From Branchiostoma floridae (taxonomy: Eukaryota > Chordata > Leptocardii > Amphioxiformes > Branchiostomatidae), in assembly GCF_000003815.2 (NCBI RefSeq), contig NC_049987.1, forward strand, positions 19,287,906 to 19,351,905: 64,000 nucleotides of DNA. The letters are read 5' to 3'. The position numbers and the translations under genes were made by a program. Each line of letters begins with the position of its first letter. Position 1 is the stretch's first letter. The notes under the pieces were generated by a model. That model was not told the origin of the DNA and made no database searches. It saw nothing but the letters and a program-made list of their open reading frames with translations. Shown here piece after piece: positions 51,100 to 61,184 of this stretch.

Positions 51100-51600
51100 C
51101 CTTCCCCAGATATTTCTCCACTTCCGCCACCAATATCCCCCCTTTCCACCGCCTGAAACTTCACCATGTGGGGCTGTGCACCATTTCACAATAAGGGCAC
51201 CCCAACACCAATACACCCTAGATCCCAGATTGGACACAACAACACACTTGGAGAATCCATTGCAGATGAGACTGTGGGGAGATCGAATTGGACGATCAGC
51301 CAGTACCTTGCGTCTACGATTGAAGGTGCCACTAAGAGGCGAAAGCCGCTATTAAATGGCAACATGAGGTACACCTACAATGTAGGCCGTCGGTTGCCTA
51401 GCTGTATACTGGCAGTGCACTGTTAGACCCATACATATTCCATGTAAAGCAACTGTAAGGCAGTATGATGACATCTTTGACCCAGCACCTCAGACACATA
51501 ACAATGGCCCAAATGTAGGTGCAGCAAAAGCAGCCAAAATTGCAAAGCTGGTGAAACAGGAAGCGGAAAGGGATGTCGTTTAGTCTGCAGGAGCCATGAT
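51100..51600 (+). pseudogene. FLYWCH zinc-finger N-terminus of a MULE, copy G
   Basis: The plus strand reads FPPPETSP, LGESIADETVGRSNWTISQY, IEGATKRRKPLLNGNMRYTY and NVGRRLPSCILAVHC, then after a frame change KATVRQYDDIFDPAPQTHNN and GPNVGAAKAAKIAKL. It matches the inverted copy at 40629-40975 at nearly every position of the domain. The stop after VHC at 51426 and indels inactivate it. The MULE domain is missing downstream. Confidence 0.75.
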
Positions 51601-52685
51601 AGGAAATGAAGTTATGCTGCAAGAACTTGGTGATTTACCCTGCCCATCACTCCAGAAGCCAGTAGATTTAGCCAGAGCATCCAACCAGCACAGACGACTC
51701 TAAAGAACAGACATGACCCCCACACCGCATTCTTAAAGGGGGACGCCGGGGGGCGCCCAAGTACGGGACCGCCGTCACCTTATTTTCGCTACTAACAGCT
51801 TAAACACTTGCCAGATCCCAACCAAAGGTGTAATTCAACCACCCAGGCTGACACACAGGTCCATACACTGCAAAAACCTGCGTCCCCTTTTACTGTGAAA
51901 TTAAGTCCCCATGAAAATAAATGAATTTACAGTATATCATAATATGATGCTCTGTATGTCCTTGCTCTACACTAAAAATAAGATTGTATATTATTCTAAT
52001 CCAATACCAGGTTGGTATATGAATAATGCCTGTTTGTCCTTGTCTGAATGAATTGAACTCACACAATGGTTTGCATGTTTCCAGTACCCAATTCATGTGG
52101 TCCTTATAAGATCAAGAATGTACGCGATTTGACAGCAGGGTATGACAATAGCAGGCCAGACAACAAGCCGGTAAGTATACGGACAAAAAGTTCCTTTTCC
52201 TATTTATTATTAGCTTGACAATCATACCGGTGCAATGGCCAAGTGGGTACACTACAAAAAATCTTTTTTTCTTGTTTTTTTCTTAATATATATGGAGAGA
52301 GAGTTTCTTGTATAAAGAAAGGTCGAGAAAAATCAAGAAACCTCATGTAAAACCTTTGTGTGTTAATTCCTACTCAAAGAGTACTCATTCTTGTTTTTTT
52401 TCTTAACTGAAGAAAATATTTCTAGTATAATGCTCACTGACAAGAATGTTCAAGAAATTAAAGTACAACTTTCTTTTCCAGTCTTTACACAAGATTTGCT
52501 TCTTGTTTGATCAAATGGAAGATATTGCAGAATCTACCATACAAATTATTATTCTTGCCATGTACAACTGATTGTTTTTTCAAATCGGAAAAAATACGGT
52601 CTGGAAATCCGAGAAACAACAACAAATGCTGAGGCCGAAGGAAAGTGTAGTGTTGGCCAGGATGCGCAGCAAACAAACAGCTCAT
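51601..52685. other. no gene; low-complexity AT tracts
   Basis: 52250-52500 is rich in ttctt and aagaa tracts on one strand. The 50-bp text aaatcggaaaaaatacggtc...ccgagaaacaa occurs at about 52578-52620 and again near 52978-53015. Otherwise empty. Confidence 0.5.
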
Positions 52686-52689
52686 TAGC

Positions 52690-52874
52690 TGTGAAGAGTG
52701 TGATTTCACCACATCCTTCAGATCAGCATTGTCCGACATATGAGAATACATACGGGGGACAGACCATTCATATGTGAGGTGGAAGGATGTGTTTATAGGG
52801 CAACACAAAAACACCATCTAATCCAACACACGAGAAAATATACTGAGGACAAGCCCTTCAGCTGCAAAGAGTGA
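52690..52874 (+). pseudogene. C2H2 zinc-finger protein fragment
   Basis: The plus strand reads CEECDFTTSFRSALSD, then one base out of frame HMRIHTGDRPFICEVEGCVY, RATQKHHLIQHTRKYTEDKP and FSCKE, stop. Two finger units with HTG-x-(K/R)PF linkers and a third beginning are unmistakable. A one-base indel inside finger 1 (near 52738) and the stop 12 bases into finger 3 show it is dead. The source is a Kruppel-type multi-finger gene; no other fingers lie nearby. Confidence 0.85.
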
Positions 52875-53265
52875 GAGTACAGGGCAGATTAAAATTCGAA
52901 AGGAGAAAGAAGAGGCTGTGAAATTTTGTGAACATGAGGTGTGACCATCAATTTCTAAAGTTTTTTTTTTTGTTTAAATCGCAAAAAAATAGGGTCGGGA
53001 AATCCGAGAAACAAGAAATAAAATTGGTGTGGCATAAAGTATTCCTTCAACAGAAAATGGCTTAGTGACCAGCAAGCAGAGTTTTAGGAGGCAGGCATAC
53101 AGGCATACATGCAAAGGTGTACTGTTGCCATTGAAAGAGGTGGAGACTATGTTGAAAAGTAGGAATATAATGTTGAGATGTGCAGCTACTTTGAGTAGCG
53201 TTTCTAATGTTTTACGTATAATTTAGATTCTGCTCTGTTATTTTCATTGGCAATGGTTTGATATT
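52875..53265. other. no gene seen
   Basis: AT-rich stretch between the zinc-finger remnant and the LINE tail fragments; it holds the second copy of the 50-bp repeat near 52978-53015. Confidence 0.4.
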
Positions 53266-53269
53266 TTTA

Positions 53270-53640
53270 CTAGAGACATTAACTTGCTTAAGATGTATCT
53301 TCCCTGTCTGCCAATATTAATCATGATAGAATGATAACCATCAATCCTACAGGAATGGCTATGCATAAACATTTTATATACTAGAATGACAGTCTCTGCC
53401 ACACAAATCACACTGGTTGACTTGGATTTTATAATGTAAGACCATTATAAACTGACGTCGTTCAAGTTCAGAAGAAAAAGATGGAACATGATTCAAGTAT
53501 CCAAATTCCTTACAGGCAAGGAAAGGGTACAAGCAGATAGTTTTTTTTTTACAGATGGTCAACACCAGACAACGAGAGGTCAATGTTTTAAGATAGTTAT
53601 GCCACTGGCCAAATGTACTGTGCGTCGTTATTGTCCAATG
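53270..53640 (+). mobile_element. LINE C-terminal fragment, unit 1
   Basis: Plus strand near 53515-53630 reads FLTGKERVQADSFFFTDGQH and QTTRGQCFKIVMPLAKCTVR, the R-x-x-SFF...TRGH-x-x-K(L/I) pattern of CR1/Jockey RT C-termini. It ends abruptly after TVRR. The segment is duplicated at 54550-54945 (next LINE entry). Confidence 0.6.
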
Positions 53641-53829
53641 TTGCGTGGTGGAACTGGACGACGTGGGAGAAGGGGACGTGGTCTAACATAATGATTGTCT
53701 GGATTTTGTGGAAGTTCTCAAAGATGTGATAAAGTGCCAGTTTGTGTACCCAGAGGTTGGGAAAGAAAATGTGGACTTGTTGAAATAATTTGAGCACAAG
53801 TGTAGAACAGAAGTTTAAATATTGAAATA

Positions 53830-54190
53830 TTGTGTCAAATTGTGTACTACTGGAAAGATGTTATGTAATGAAAATGTATTGGAAAACGAAACAGGATAAT
53901 GTGCACTTGTGGATAAATATTTTGTAATGAAATCAGGAGTTTGTATTCAAATGTGACACAAAGTAATGTTTCTACCAAAGGATAAATGTTGTGTAATGAA
54001 TTTCTATTGAATCGAGACAAAGTAATGTTTCGACCAGTGGATAAATATTGTGGAAGCAAATTATGTATTTGTATTGGAATGAGACGCAAAGAAATGTTCT
54101 ACCTGTAGATAAATATTGTGGAAGGAAATTATGAATTTGCATTGATATGAGACACAAAGTAATCTTTCGACCAGTGAGTAGATAATTGAA
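53830..54190. repeat. diverged tandem repeat, about 60-68 bp, five to six units
   Basis: Units start with gataaatattgtg and contain gaatttgtattgaaatgag-like text and caaagtaatgtttcgacca; starts are visible near 53855, 53912, 53981, 54041 and 54109. Unit lengths vary, similarity about 75-80% by eye. The tract lies between the two duplicated LINE tails. Confidence 0.75.
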
Positions 54191-54549
54191 CAAGCAATGC
54201 AAAAATTGTAGGACTGACTGACAAAGTTATTTTGTTTGTTGGAGTAGTTAAAGAATGACGGATTGGCATGGATATGGACATGAGAATGTTTTCAATAAAA
54301 TATTATGTATGAAACAAATGTGTTTTATTTGGCTAGGTAGGTGTCACTGATAAGTTGTCATATGAGTTGAATACCTGGTAAATTTAAGATAAAACTGTTT
54401 GGAATGTGTTAGTAGACACACATATTAAGTTGAAGTTTCGGCATAAGAATAGTTTAACACGTAGAACACGAATAGAACAGTAAATCATCTGATACAGGAT
54501 AAATTGAGGTTGGAAAGGGGCATTTCAAAGTTAAAATAGTGAAAACTGT

Positions 54550-54945
54550 TGACATAATTGGACAAATACTTGGATGTATCTTCTCTGTCTGCCAATATTA
54601 ACCATAATAGAATGGTATCCATCAATCCTACAGCATTGGCTATGCACAAAAGTATATTAGAATAACTTCTCTGCCACAAAAATCACACTGGTTGACTTGG
54701 AGTTTATAATGTAACTCAAATTCTTGACAGACAAAAAGAGGGCACACACAGATAGCTTCTTTACGGAGGGTCAGCACCAGACAACGAGAGGTCAACGTTT
54801 TACGCTAGTTGTTCCAAATCTACTGTTCGCCGCCAGTCTTTTGCAATAAGAACTATTAAGAAATGGCACATATTACCAGCAGAAGTTGAGTCAGTGAATA
54901 GATTTAAAACAAGGTTGGATTTGTGCTGGGGAAAGAAGTACTGAG
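54550..54945 (+). mobile_element. LINE C-terminal fragment, unit 2
   Basis: The same sequence as 53270-53640 from ttctctgtctgccaatatta on. Here the frame continues to the LINE end: TEGQHQTTRGQRFTLVVP, STVRRQSFAIRTIKKWHILP, AEVESVNRFKTRLDLCWGKK, stop at about 54943. The order RR-x-x-FA-x-R-x-(I/V)-x-x-W-x-x-LP-x-EV and FK-x-RLD is the terminal domain of CR1-like LINEs. Confidence 0.7.
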
Positions 54946-54949
54946 AGTG

Positions 54950-55270
54950 ACATCATAGGCAGTGCTGCCTACTTCAACTAAGAATCATCAGGTATCTTCT
55001 CCGGAGAATGTCTACATTATGACATTTTATGAAATTTACATTGGGTCAGTCCTTACATACTGGGTCAATGATGTGACAGGTTTCACCGAAACATTTTTCC
55101 ACACTTTGCGTTTTAATTGTGCTATTACTTCTACAAAATAGTTCACTGTCCTCTCAAAGTAAAGTGAATTATCTTACATTTAACTCCATTTCCTTTTTTT
55201 ATATCACCTATTCTTGTATTGTTGGTACAGCTGTCATCTGCCCTAAGCATCTATTTATGATACTTGTTCA
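54950..55270. other. no gene seen
   Basis: LINE 3' flank, AT-rich; no element terminus defined. Confidence 0.4.
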
Positions 55271-55271
55271 C

Positions 55272-55448
55272 AGACAAACATCTAGATGTGCTGTCATTCC
55301 TTTCCGGTGGACGACTGAACCCGACAGCACGTACAGGGATGCAGAGCTCTATGCCAAGTTGGAGGAGGCGAAAAATGAAGCTTCAATGGCTGCTATGGGG
55401 GAGGGTTTCTGTCGGGAGGAAGAGCAGGCAGCCCTGACAGACATTTAG
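55272..55448 (+). other. candidate exon, unidentified
   Basis: After an acceptor at 55273 (ttgttcacag) the frame reads TSRCAVIPFRWTTEPDSTYR, DAELYAKLEEAKNEASMAAM and GEGFCREEEQAALTDI, stop. Acidic, helical look; unidentified. Confidence 0.3.
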
Positions 55449-55559
55449 AATCAGATGAACACCTTGTTCAAGGCACGGCCAAGGACATCTTAGATTTATG
55501 GATATCTGATGTATTTTGTCCAGGTGGTGAGTCAAAATTGCCTTTATTGCCTGCAAAAA

Positions 55560-56145
55560 TCACAGTTGCTAACCTAGCCAACCCAAGATCTACAAAAACG
55601 TAGAGGTCATATTTTTCCTCAACGTGATTGGGATCAAAGTCATATATATGCTGTAACTACCATGACACATCTGTTTGTAGAAACAAAGTTAGTAAAGAAA
55701 ACAGCATTAGAACATTGTCTGAACAATATAGATTTGCCGATTACAAAAGAGACAGTATTGCACATTTCTACAACAGCAGTAGCATTAATTACTCAACGAC
55801 AGAACCCAGTACAACTTTTAATTGTTTCAATTAAATTAATGAGAATCCCTGCTCTAGATAGATTTTTTTGGAAACCCAAAAATGGGATTACTGAAATCTG
55901 TGTTTACATTTCTTGTTGACAATGACCCAACAGAAGCACAAGCAAATGAACTGTATCAAATGTGGAACATTCGAGTAGTCAAGTTCCTAATGCTTGACAA
56001 GATTAGTCATAAATCATTTGCAGAATATCAATATCAATATCACAGTAAAAATGAATACGTAGAAAGAGTACATTCCATAGAAAACAAAGCGATTGAATCA
56101 AACTGTTTGTCCCAAAGATGCAGACGTTTAGTCTACTGAGTATTT
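55560..56145 (+). pseudogene. duplicated coding-like block, uninterrupted copy
   Basis: The plus strand reads ITVANLANPRSTKT, then DWDQSHIYAVTTMTHLFVET-type text, KLVKKTALEHCLNNIDLPIT and KETVLHISTTAVALITQRQN. In a further frame it reads GLLKSVFTFLVDNDPTEAQA and NELYQMWNIRVVKFLML. Parallel to 61185-62210, where a 578-bp mariner is inserted. This copy supplies the empty site (caatatagatttg near 55728). Protein-like conservation with indels suggests a decayed mobile-element gene. Family unknown. Confidence 0.5.
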
Positions 56146-56152
56146 AAATAAC

Positions 56153-56402
56153 ATGGAGGCAATGGCTAAGAAAGTCATATAAACCTTTAGAACTGCTAAA
56201 TTGAATGACATCCATTACAATTCTTTAGGGGGATAAAAGATAGATAGATAGTAAGTATTTGTTGAATGATGAGACAAACTTAAATAACTTATTGTCTCTT
56301 AATGAAAGAAATAAACAGTGTTGTGAAATGGAATGGAAAATTTTAATCTTTGACTGTCTTGTTCATACATGGTGTGCTGATGAAGACTATGTGAAAACTT
56401 AC
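56153..56402 (+). pseudogene. duplicated coding-like block, plus-strand copy
   Basis: atggaggcaatggctaagaa opens the same text as 42560-42305 on the other strand. KYLLNDETNLNNLLSLNERN and ADEDYVKTYS are readable across frame changes. It follows the preceding block by a few bases and may be the same original gene. Confidence 0.5.
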
Positions 56403-56757
56403 AGCGTGGAATAATAGTGTTTCTTTCAATAAGTTTGGCCCAAAAAGAACCTCCTGGCTAAATAAATGCACCACAGCTAAAAACAAGATTCAAGATGGCA
56501 GCCACGTAGTGTGCTATCCTTTTTCCCGATCCGAAGCTTTTAATTATACTACAGTATACTCTGGATACTGTGGCGTCACCCCAGCCTTGTGGAAGTAACC
56601 TACAGATAGGCAAACGGGACCGCGGCGCTAGACGTTCTTCCAGCAGCACAAAAGGAAGCATCATCAGTTCACGATCGAGCACAATCACGCACCGGCAGTG
56701 AACAACGAGACAAATATCAAGGTAACATCGACTATCATAATCAACCAGGTGCAATAA

Positions 56758-56920
56758 TACCGTCACCTAAAAAAAATTCGTTAGTATAGAGGTCTTTCCA
56801 AGATTGTCTTGAACACCGAATGTTAAATATCCTAAATGTAATACAATTCAGATATTCAGGTGTTAAAGACAATCTTGAGAATTGAAGGCCTCTATAACAA
56901 CGTTTTTTGAGGTGGCGGTA
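56758..56920 (+). mobile_element. 163-bp hairpin MITE with 3-bp TAA duplication
   Basis: Almost the whole element is inverted repeat. The left end taccgtcacctaaaaaaaat ... tatagaggtctttcc...aagattgtct pairs with the right end, which read inward is taccgccacctcaaaaaacg ... tatagaggcc...aagattgtct. TAA flanks both sides (56755-56757; 56921-56923). A 3-bp TWA duplication is the PIF/Harbinger mark, though the termini are not the commonest for that group. The uninterrupted homologue near 58474-58500 lacks it, giving the empty site. Confidence 0.82.
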
Positions 56921-56923
56921 TAA

Positions 56924-57220
56924 TCGGTGTACCGAAAGTGCGAAAAGGAACGAAAAGGAACGAAAAGGAACGAAAAGGAACGAAAAGGAACGAAAAGAAC
57001 GAAANNNNNNNNNNNNNNNNNNNNNNNNNNNNNNNNNNNNNNNNNNNNNNNNNNNNNNNNNNNNNNNNNNNNNNNNNNNNNNNNNNNNNNNNNNNNNNNN
57101 NNNNGAACGAAAAGGAACGAAAAGGAACGAAAAGGAACGAAAAGGAACGAAAAGGAATGGAGTATGAAGCAAACTTAAATAAAATCAATGAGAATATAAG
57201 GAATCGGTACTGCGGGCGTT
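56924..57220 (+). repeat. dispersed repeat with 10-bp minisatellite core, contains assembly gap
   Basis: Starts with accgaaagtgcg, then (aaaaggaacg)n from 56941 to about 57155, then tggagtatgaagcaaactta and ataaaatcaatg. One hundred N at 57005-57104 replace part of the array, so true copy number is unknown. The apparent long open frames with runs of X are an artefact of the array and the gap. Inverted partner at 58311-58500. Confidence 0.92.
57005..57104. other. assembly gap, 100 N
   Basis: Exactly one hundred N inside the 10-bp array. A round number marks a gap of unknown size. Confidence 0.99.
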
Positions 57221-58310
57221 AGAAGCCTATGAAACGTGTTTTATTTTACCGAGAATTTGACATTATCAAATTTTTACAGCGCTGTTTCAGGCTGTTGTTT
57301 TTGTGTGGCTAAATTATTCTTTGAAGATCTGCGAAATACAAAGAAACGGAACTGAGATAAGAAAGTAAGGACTAAAATTCATTGGGTGGTAGATGAATAT
57401 CGATTATTATACATTTTCAGGATGAGGCAAGATTGTAACGTTGTTGTTGTATTTGGGTGGCTTTTATTCTCCCTAGAGATCCGGTCAGGAAAGATATGCT
57501 AATAAACTGCTGCCCCACGAGCATGACAGCTCCTTTTAACAGGGCCAACAACATGGTTTTCTGGAGACTGGAGACATATCTTCTCGCTCGTTCACAACGA
57601 AAGAAAAGCTGTAAAAGGAGAGACATATATACATTGTACCAAAGAGATTTCATCAAGTTGTACCATGAGTATTCATCATTTTGGCGGGAAGAAAGGTGCC
57701 AACGTGAGGAATTTGTGCAAAGGATATTGGTAAATACAATTTCTGTCAATAATTTTCCGTCATATTCAATACAAATAAATTTCTGCCTCTTGCGACCGAC
57801 ATCAGGCCCTCGCTGATGATAAAAAATCCCAATGCCGGGTTTAGATGTCCTGGTTGCAAAACAAATTTAAGGCGTTGTATTAATATTAATGAAAGTGTGA
57901 AAAAAAAGGAAGGAAAAATAATTCCCAACATGCTGGGCTCGAACTTCCGATCGTCGACTTCCCTGGGTTCGAACATGCGACCTATATTTCTCTAAGGTCA
58001 AGTTCTTACAAATTGTGCAATACATATACTTGTAACTTTGCTATCATTGCATTTTTTTAACAACTATATCCACATAGCATGGCTTTTTATGATAAAATAT
58101 GCGTAATCGTTCTCGACATAATCCATTTCTTCTTGTGAAATTTTATGATATAAATGTAATATGGATATTCTAAGGAATGTTATAACCACATTAACACGTA
58201 TATGAACATAGATATGCATAGATAGGTCTTATCAATATTCATTCCTCCATTGAACCATTGCTATAGGAATTTCGTGGAACAAGCCGCAAAATGCATTTGC
58301 CGATCACAGT
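57221..58310. other. AT-rich sequence between inverted repeats, no gene assigned
   Basis: A plus frame 57457-57816 is open for 119 codons (RREDIYTL-poor, basic) and a minus frame 57749-57417 for 110; neither is recognised. This 1.1-kb stretch is bracketed by the two inverted minisatellite elements. Confidence 0.35.
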
Positions 58311-58500
58311 TTACCTTTTCCTAATATTACCATCGATTTTATTTGAATTTGCTTCATACTTCGTTCCTTTTCGCACTTTCGGTAGCGAAATTGCGAAAAG
58401 GAACGTTCCTTTTCGTTCCTTTTCGTTCCTTTTCGTTCCTTTTCGTTCCTTTTCGTTCCTTTTCGCACTTTCGGTAGACCCGGTATAATGGCACCTGGTG
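58311..58500 (-). repeat. dispersed repeat with 10-bp minisatellite core, inverted copy
   Basis: Plus strand from attttatttgaatttgcttc, catacttcgttccttttcgc, a short palindrome around 58376-58408 (gcgaaattgcgaaaaggaac), (gttccttttc)n to about 58467, then gcactttcggtagacccggt and aatggcacctgg. It is the reverse complement of the 56.9-57.2 kb element, with five or six core units. It retains the junction that the 163-bp MITE interrupts in the other copy. Confidence 0.9.
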
Positions 58501-58621
58501 GAATTATGCGAATGTTTGTTACAAAAATTAATTGCATTTTTACAATGGACATTAACTAAACAAATAATTCCTTTGAAATTGTACAATTAGTCAGCATGTT
58601 AACATTTTTTTTTTGTTTCAG

Positions 58622-59094
58622 ATTCAAGCTGAGGTGCGGTGGAAAGCGGTGGCCGACGTATTCAAGTCGGCCCACAGCATTGTCCAAAAGACAATATTGT
58701 CCAGTGTCGACGAGGAGGCGCCCAACCCGCAGCTGCCAAAGATATCATATCTGGTGAGTTTTGTTTATCCCCTTATGTTACATCTTGAGTTCTTATGCCA
58801 ATCATGATTGTTTAGTGATGTTTCATATTGTAACGTCATGCTTACATGATGTAACATTTCAGTTCAATTTTTCATCTTATAACTAAAACTATTCAATCTC
58901 ATTCCCTGTGCCTTTCAATACGCATGGCAACAGAAACAGAAAAACTGCGTCCCAAAGACCCCATATCGATGGACTTTGAGCTCAACAACGACTACATCCC
59001 GGCCGGGTTCCTTCGCGGAGATGTATGGTGTGGACAACGTCGCCACCTCGTCTTCGCCACTGACAAGCAGCTCACGTTGTTGTCAAAGGATTGA
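58622..59094 (+). pseudogene. MULE transposase fragment, copy H, with a spliced intron
   Basis: Acceptor tttgtttcag opens exon 58622-58753: IQAEVRWKAVADVFKSAHSI, VQKTILSSVDEEAPNPQLPK, ISYL, donor gtgagt. After a 180-bp intron, acceptor ggcaacag leads to exon 58934-59094: TEKLRPKDPISMDFELNNDY, IPAGFLRGDVWCGQRRHLVF, ATDKQLTLLSKD, stop at 59092-59094. The intron sits between the P-x-LP-x-x-x-Y-L and RPKDP segments, where copy A also has its exon a/b boundary. Both exons are open. The protein is cut before WYMDGTFK by a junction to kelch-like sequence. It is the best-preserved N-terminal half of the MULE domain in the window. Confidence 0.8.
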
Positions 59095-59425
59095 ATGAAC
59101 GTTTAATGTTTACGTCTATAATGTGGGTAATAGGGACTGGCAGACATCAGCTCCTCCGTATACATTGGCTCCACACACCGACTTATCACCCTCGGTGGTC
59201 TTACTGTGGAAGGGGGCGCCACCACCTACCATCCTCTATCACAGGCAAAAGCTGTTGATGTTGACTCTAACATCACATTTTTTGTTGACATTAGAGGGGT
59301 GCCAAAAGATGTGTCTATTCAAGGCCACGCTGCTACACTTACTGACAGCATTTTGTGTCTTTGGTGGTACAATGTATTAAGGAAAACACAAGCTATAATT
59401 GTTATGGCATGGGACGTTTTATAGA
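59095..59425 (+). pseudogene. kelch-repeat fragment 1
   Basis: The plus strand reads YNVGNRDWQTSAP, IGSTHRLITLGGLTVEGGAT-type text in a second frame, YHPLSQAKAVDVDSNITFFV and GHAATLTDSILCLWWYN. GN-x-W, HRLI-x-LGG and GHAA-x-L-x-x-x-I-x-x-(F/W)GG correspond to kelch blades. It is homologous to 62316-62905 (YNVCNRSWQTSAD, IGSTHRLIILSG). It starts immediately after the stop of MULE copy H. Confidence 0.55.
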
Positions 59426-59429
59426 AATA

Positions 59430-59800
59430 GGTAGAAAAACTTTTTGCCATATTTTGCACAGAATAGAGTGTCTCATAGGAAATACTCTACTTGGTAAATA
59501 ACTTGCTTTAGCCCACACAGGTTGTAGGGTTGATATTAGGAAGTTTGTTTTACACACAAACAAATGATTTAGTGTATTAATTTATAGAGCAAACATGTTG
59601 CAGTCTGGAAGGTGTTGACTTGTAGACAAGTGCCCGCCCAGCATCGAAATTAAGGGGATATGGGGAAATACAGTGAAGTGGTACTCAGGACAGGGAGGAT
59701 CCATTACAGGACTTTTTTTGCCAAAAAATGGTGACAGGGCACAGATTATGGTAAGGCAGTTAGATGATATGTATTGATGTATTTTTTTATTAGCGCACTT
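59430..59800. other. no gene seen
   Basis: AT-rich; open frames not recognised. Confidence 0.4.
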
Positions 59801-59821
59801 TTCTGGATCAGTGCAGCAGCC

Positions 59822-60051
59822 CGGGGGGGGGGGGGGGCAGTGCAGGTTTACCAGTGCAGCAGTCCACGGCGGGTGGACCCCTGAAGCAGATGACAACAAA
59901 CGTACCCCTGCTGTACCAGGTGCTGAAACAGGCACGGGCACGCGTACGGCTGTTTGTGCCTGCACATGTGCCTCGTCATTTTCTGCCGTTTCAGCCATAC
60001 ATGATAATGAGGCAGCCCAGGTTCTCTAGGGGTCCTAGGGGACCACAATAG
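59822..60051 (+). other. G homopolymer followed by a coding-like Pro/Arg-rich frame
   Basis: A run of about 15 G at 59823-59837 precedes frame 59854-60051: TTNVPLLYQVLKQARARVRL, FVPAHVPRHFLPFQPYMIMR and SRGPRGPQ, stop. Basic, Pro-rich end resembles the tails of the gag-like family but without its diagnostic blocks. Confidence 0.3.
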
Positions 60052-60054
60052 ATT

Positions 60055-61180
60055 TTTTTTCCTTTGCCATAGTTTTTTTAAACCAGCGGGTCATTTTTTG
60101 CACGAAGGGGGTATTTTTTTTCTCACTTTTTTACCAGGGCAGAAGTGTGTTGGTTGTTCATTCTCATATTTGTCGTTATATCGATGAATATATTTGGGAA
60201 GAATTTATGCACAAGTTACTCCGGCACCCATTCTTGTTATAGTTTGTCACCAGTTGTATTCATTTTTATAGTTTATGCATTATGGAATTTTTATGAAAGA
60301 GTTTTATTATACATCAGCTGATTTCGTGTTTTTCAATTGTGTTTTGGCATTCTTTGTTAGAGTTGCACATGTAGCACATAGCCTTATAGTAAGACTGATA
60401 CCACTGTTACAACGTGTCATCCAACAAAGATATTCTGATTATTAATTAACGGGAGTATTTAAAAAAACAGATACATGATGTACATAGCCTTATAGTAAGA
60501 CTCATATCATTGTTGCACTGGTCATCTGACAAAGTTGTTTTCGCTTTAATATACACAAAAACAGATACATGTTGTAAATAGTTTGGTCATGTCATAGCTT
60601 TATATTTAAGAGATTATTTCTAGTTATACGAGTCTCTTGCTCCATTTTTCTGGATCTATATAAATATGCCTGAGTAGACCTGCGATTGTTAGCGGGAAAT
60701 ACCAGTAGTGCTGCTTCTTGCCTACAATAGGCATAGGTAAGAGGATAAGCTAATATTAATACCGACCCGTAATTTCTTCATTCATATTCTTAATATTATA
60801 CAGTCTATTGGGGGGTGGGGGTGGCTTGAAGCACATCCCCGGTTAAGCAATACAACATAATAATTAATAACACCACAGCCATGAGTGATTGTAGAAAATC
60901 ACTCCTTTCTATTGCTCCAACTGTTTCTCCATTCAAAACTGTAATATTAATACGCCAAAACTACTTATTAATTAAAGTATCTATTTATTTATCAATTAGA
61001 TTATTTAGTCAAAACTGCAAAAGATCACCAGGGTAAAACTATAAACGCTTGTACATCACTTCAAGCAGTAATCTTAGGTGGGCGTACCTCAATTTGTAGT
61101 CAATCTTATTTAGGCAACTGCAAATGCCACCTTTCAAACTGACCTAGTAGCAGAGAGCCCTTCAGATTATATGATTGATT
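60055..61180. other. AT-rich stretch with a 106-bp direct duplication
   Basis: acatagccttatagtaagac recurs at 60376 and 60482, and the following text (aaacagatacatg) keeps the same 106-bp spacing with about 70% similarity. T-runs at 60050-60140. No gene. Confidence 0.6.
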
Positions 61181-61184
61181 CAAA

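Noticed and set aside
56741-57222. Long frames on both strands reading SFSFLFVPFR or KRNEKERKGT repeats
   Set aside because: They are translations of the 10-bp array plus 100 N in all frames; not genes.
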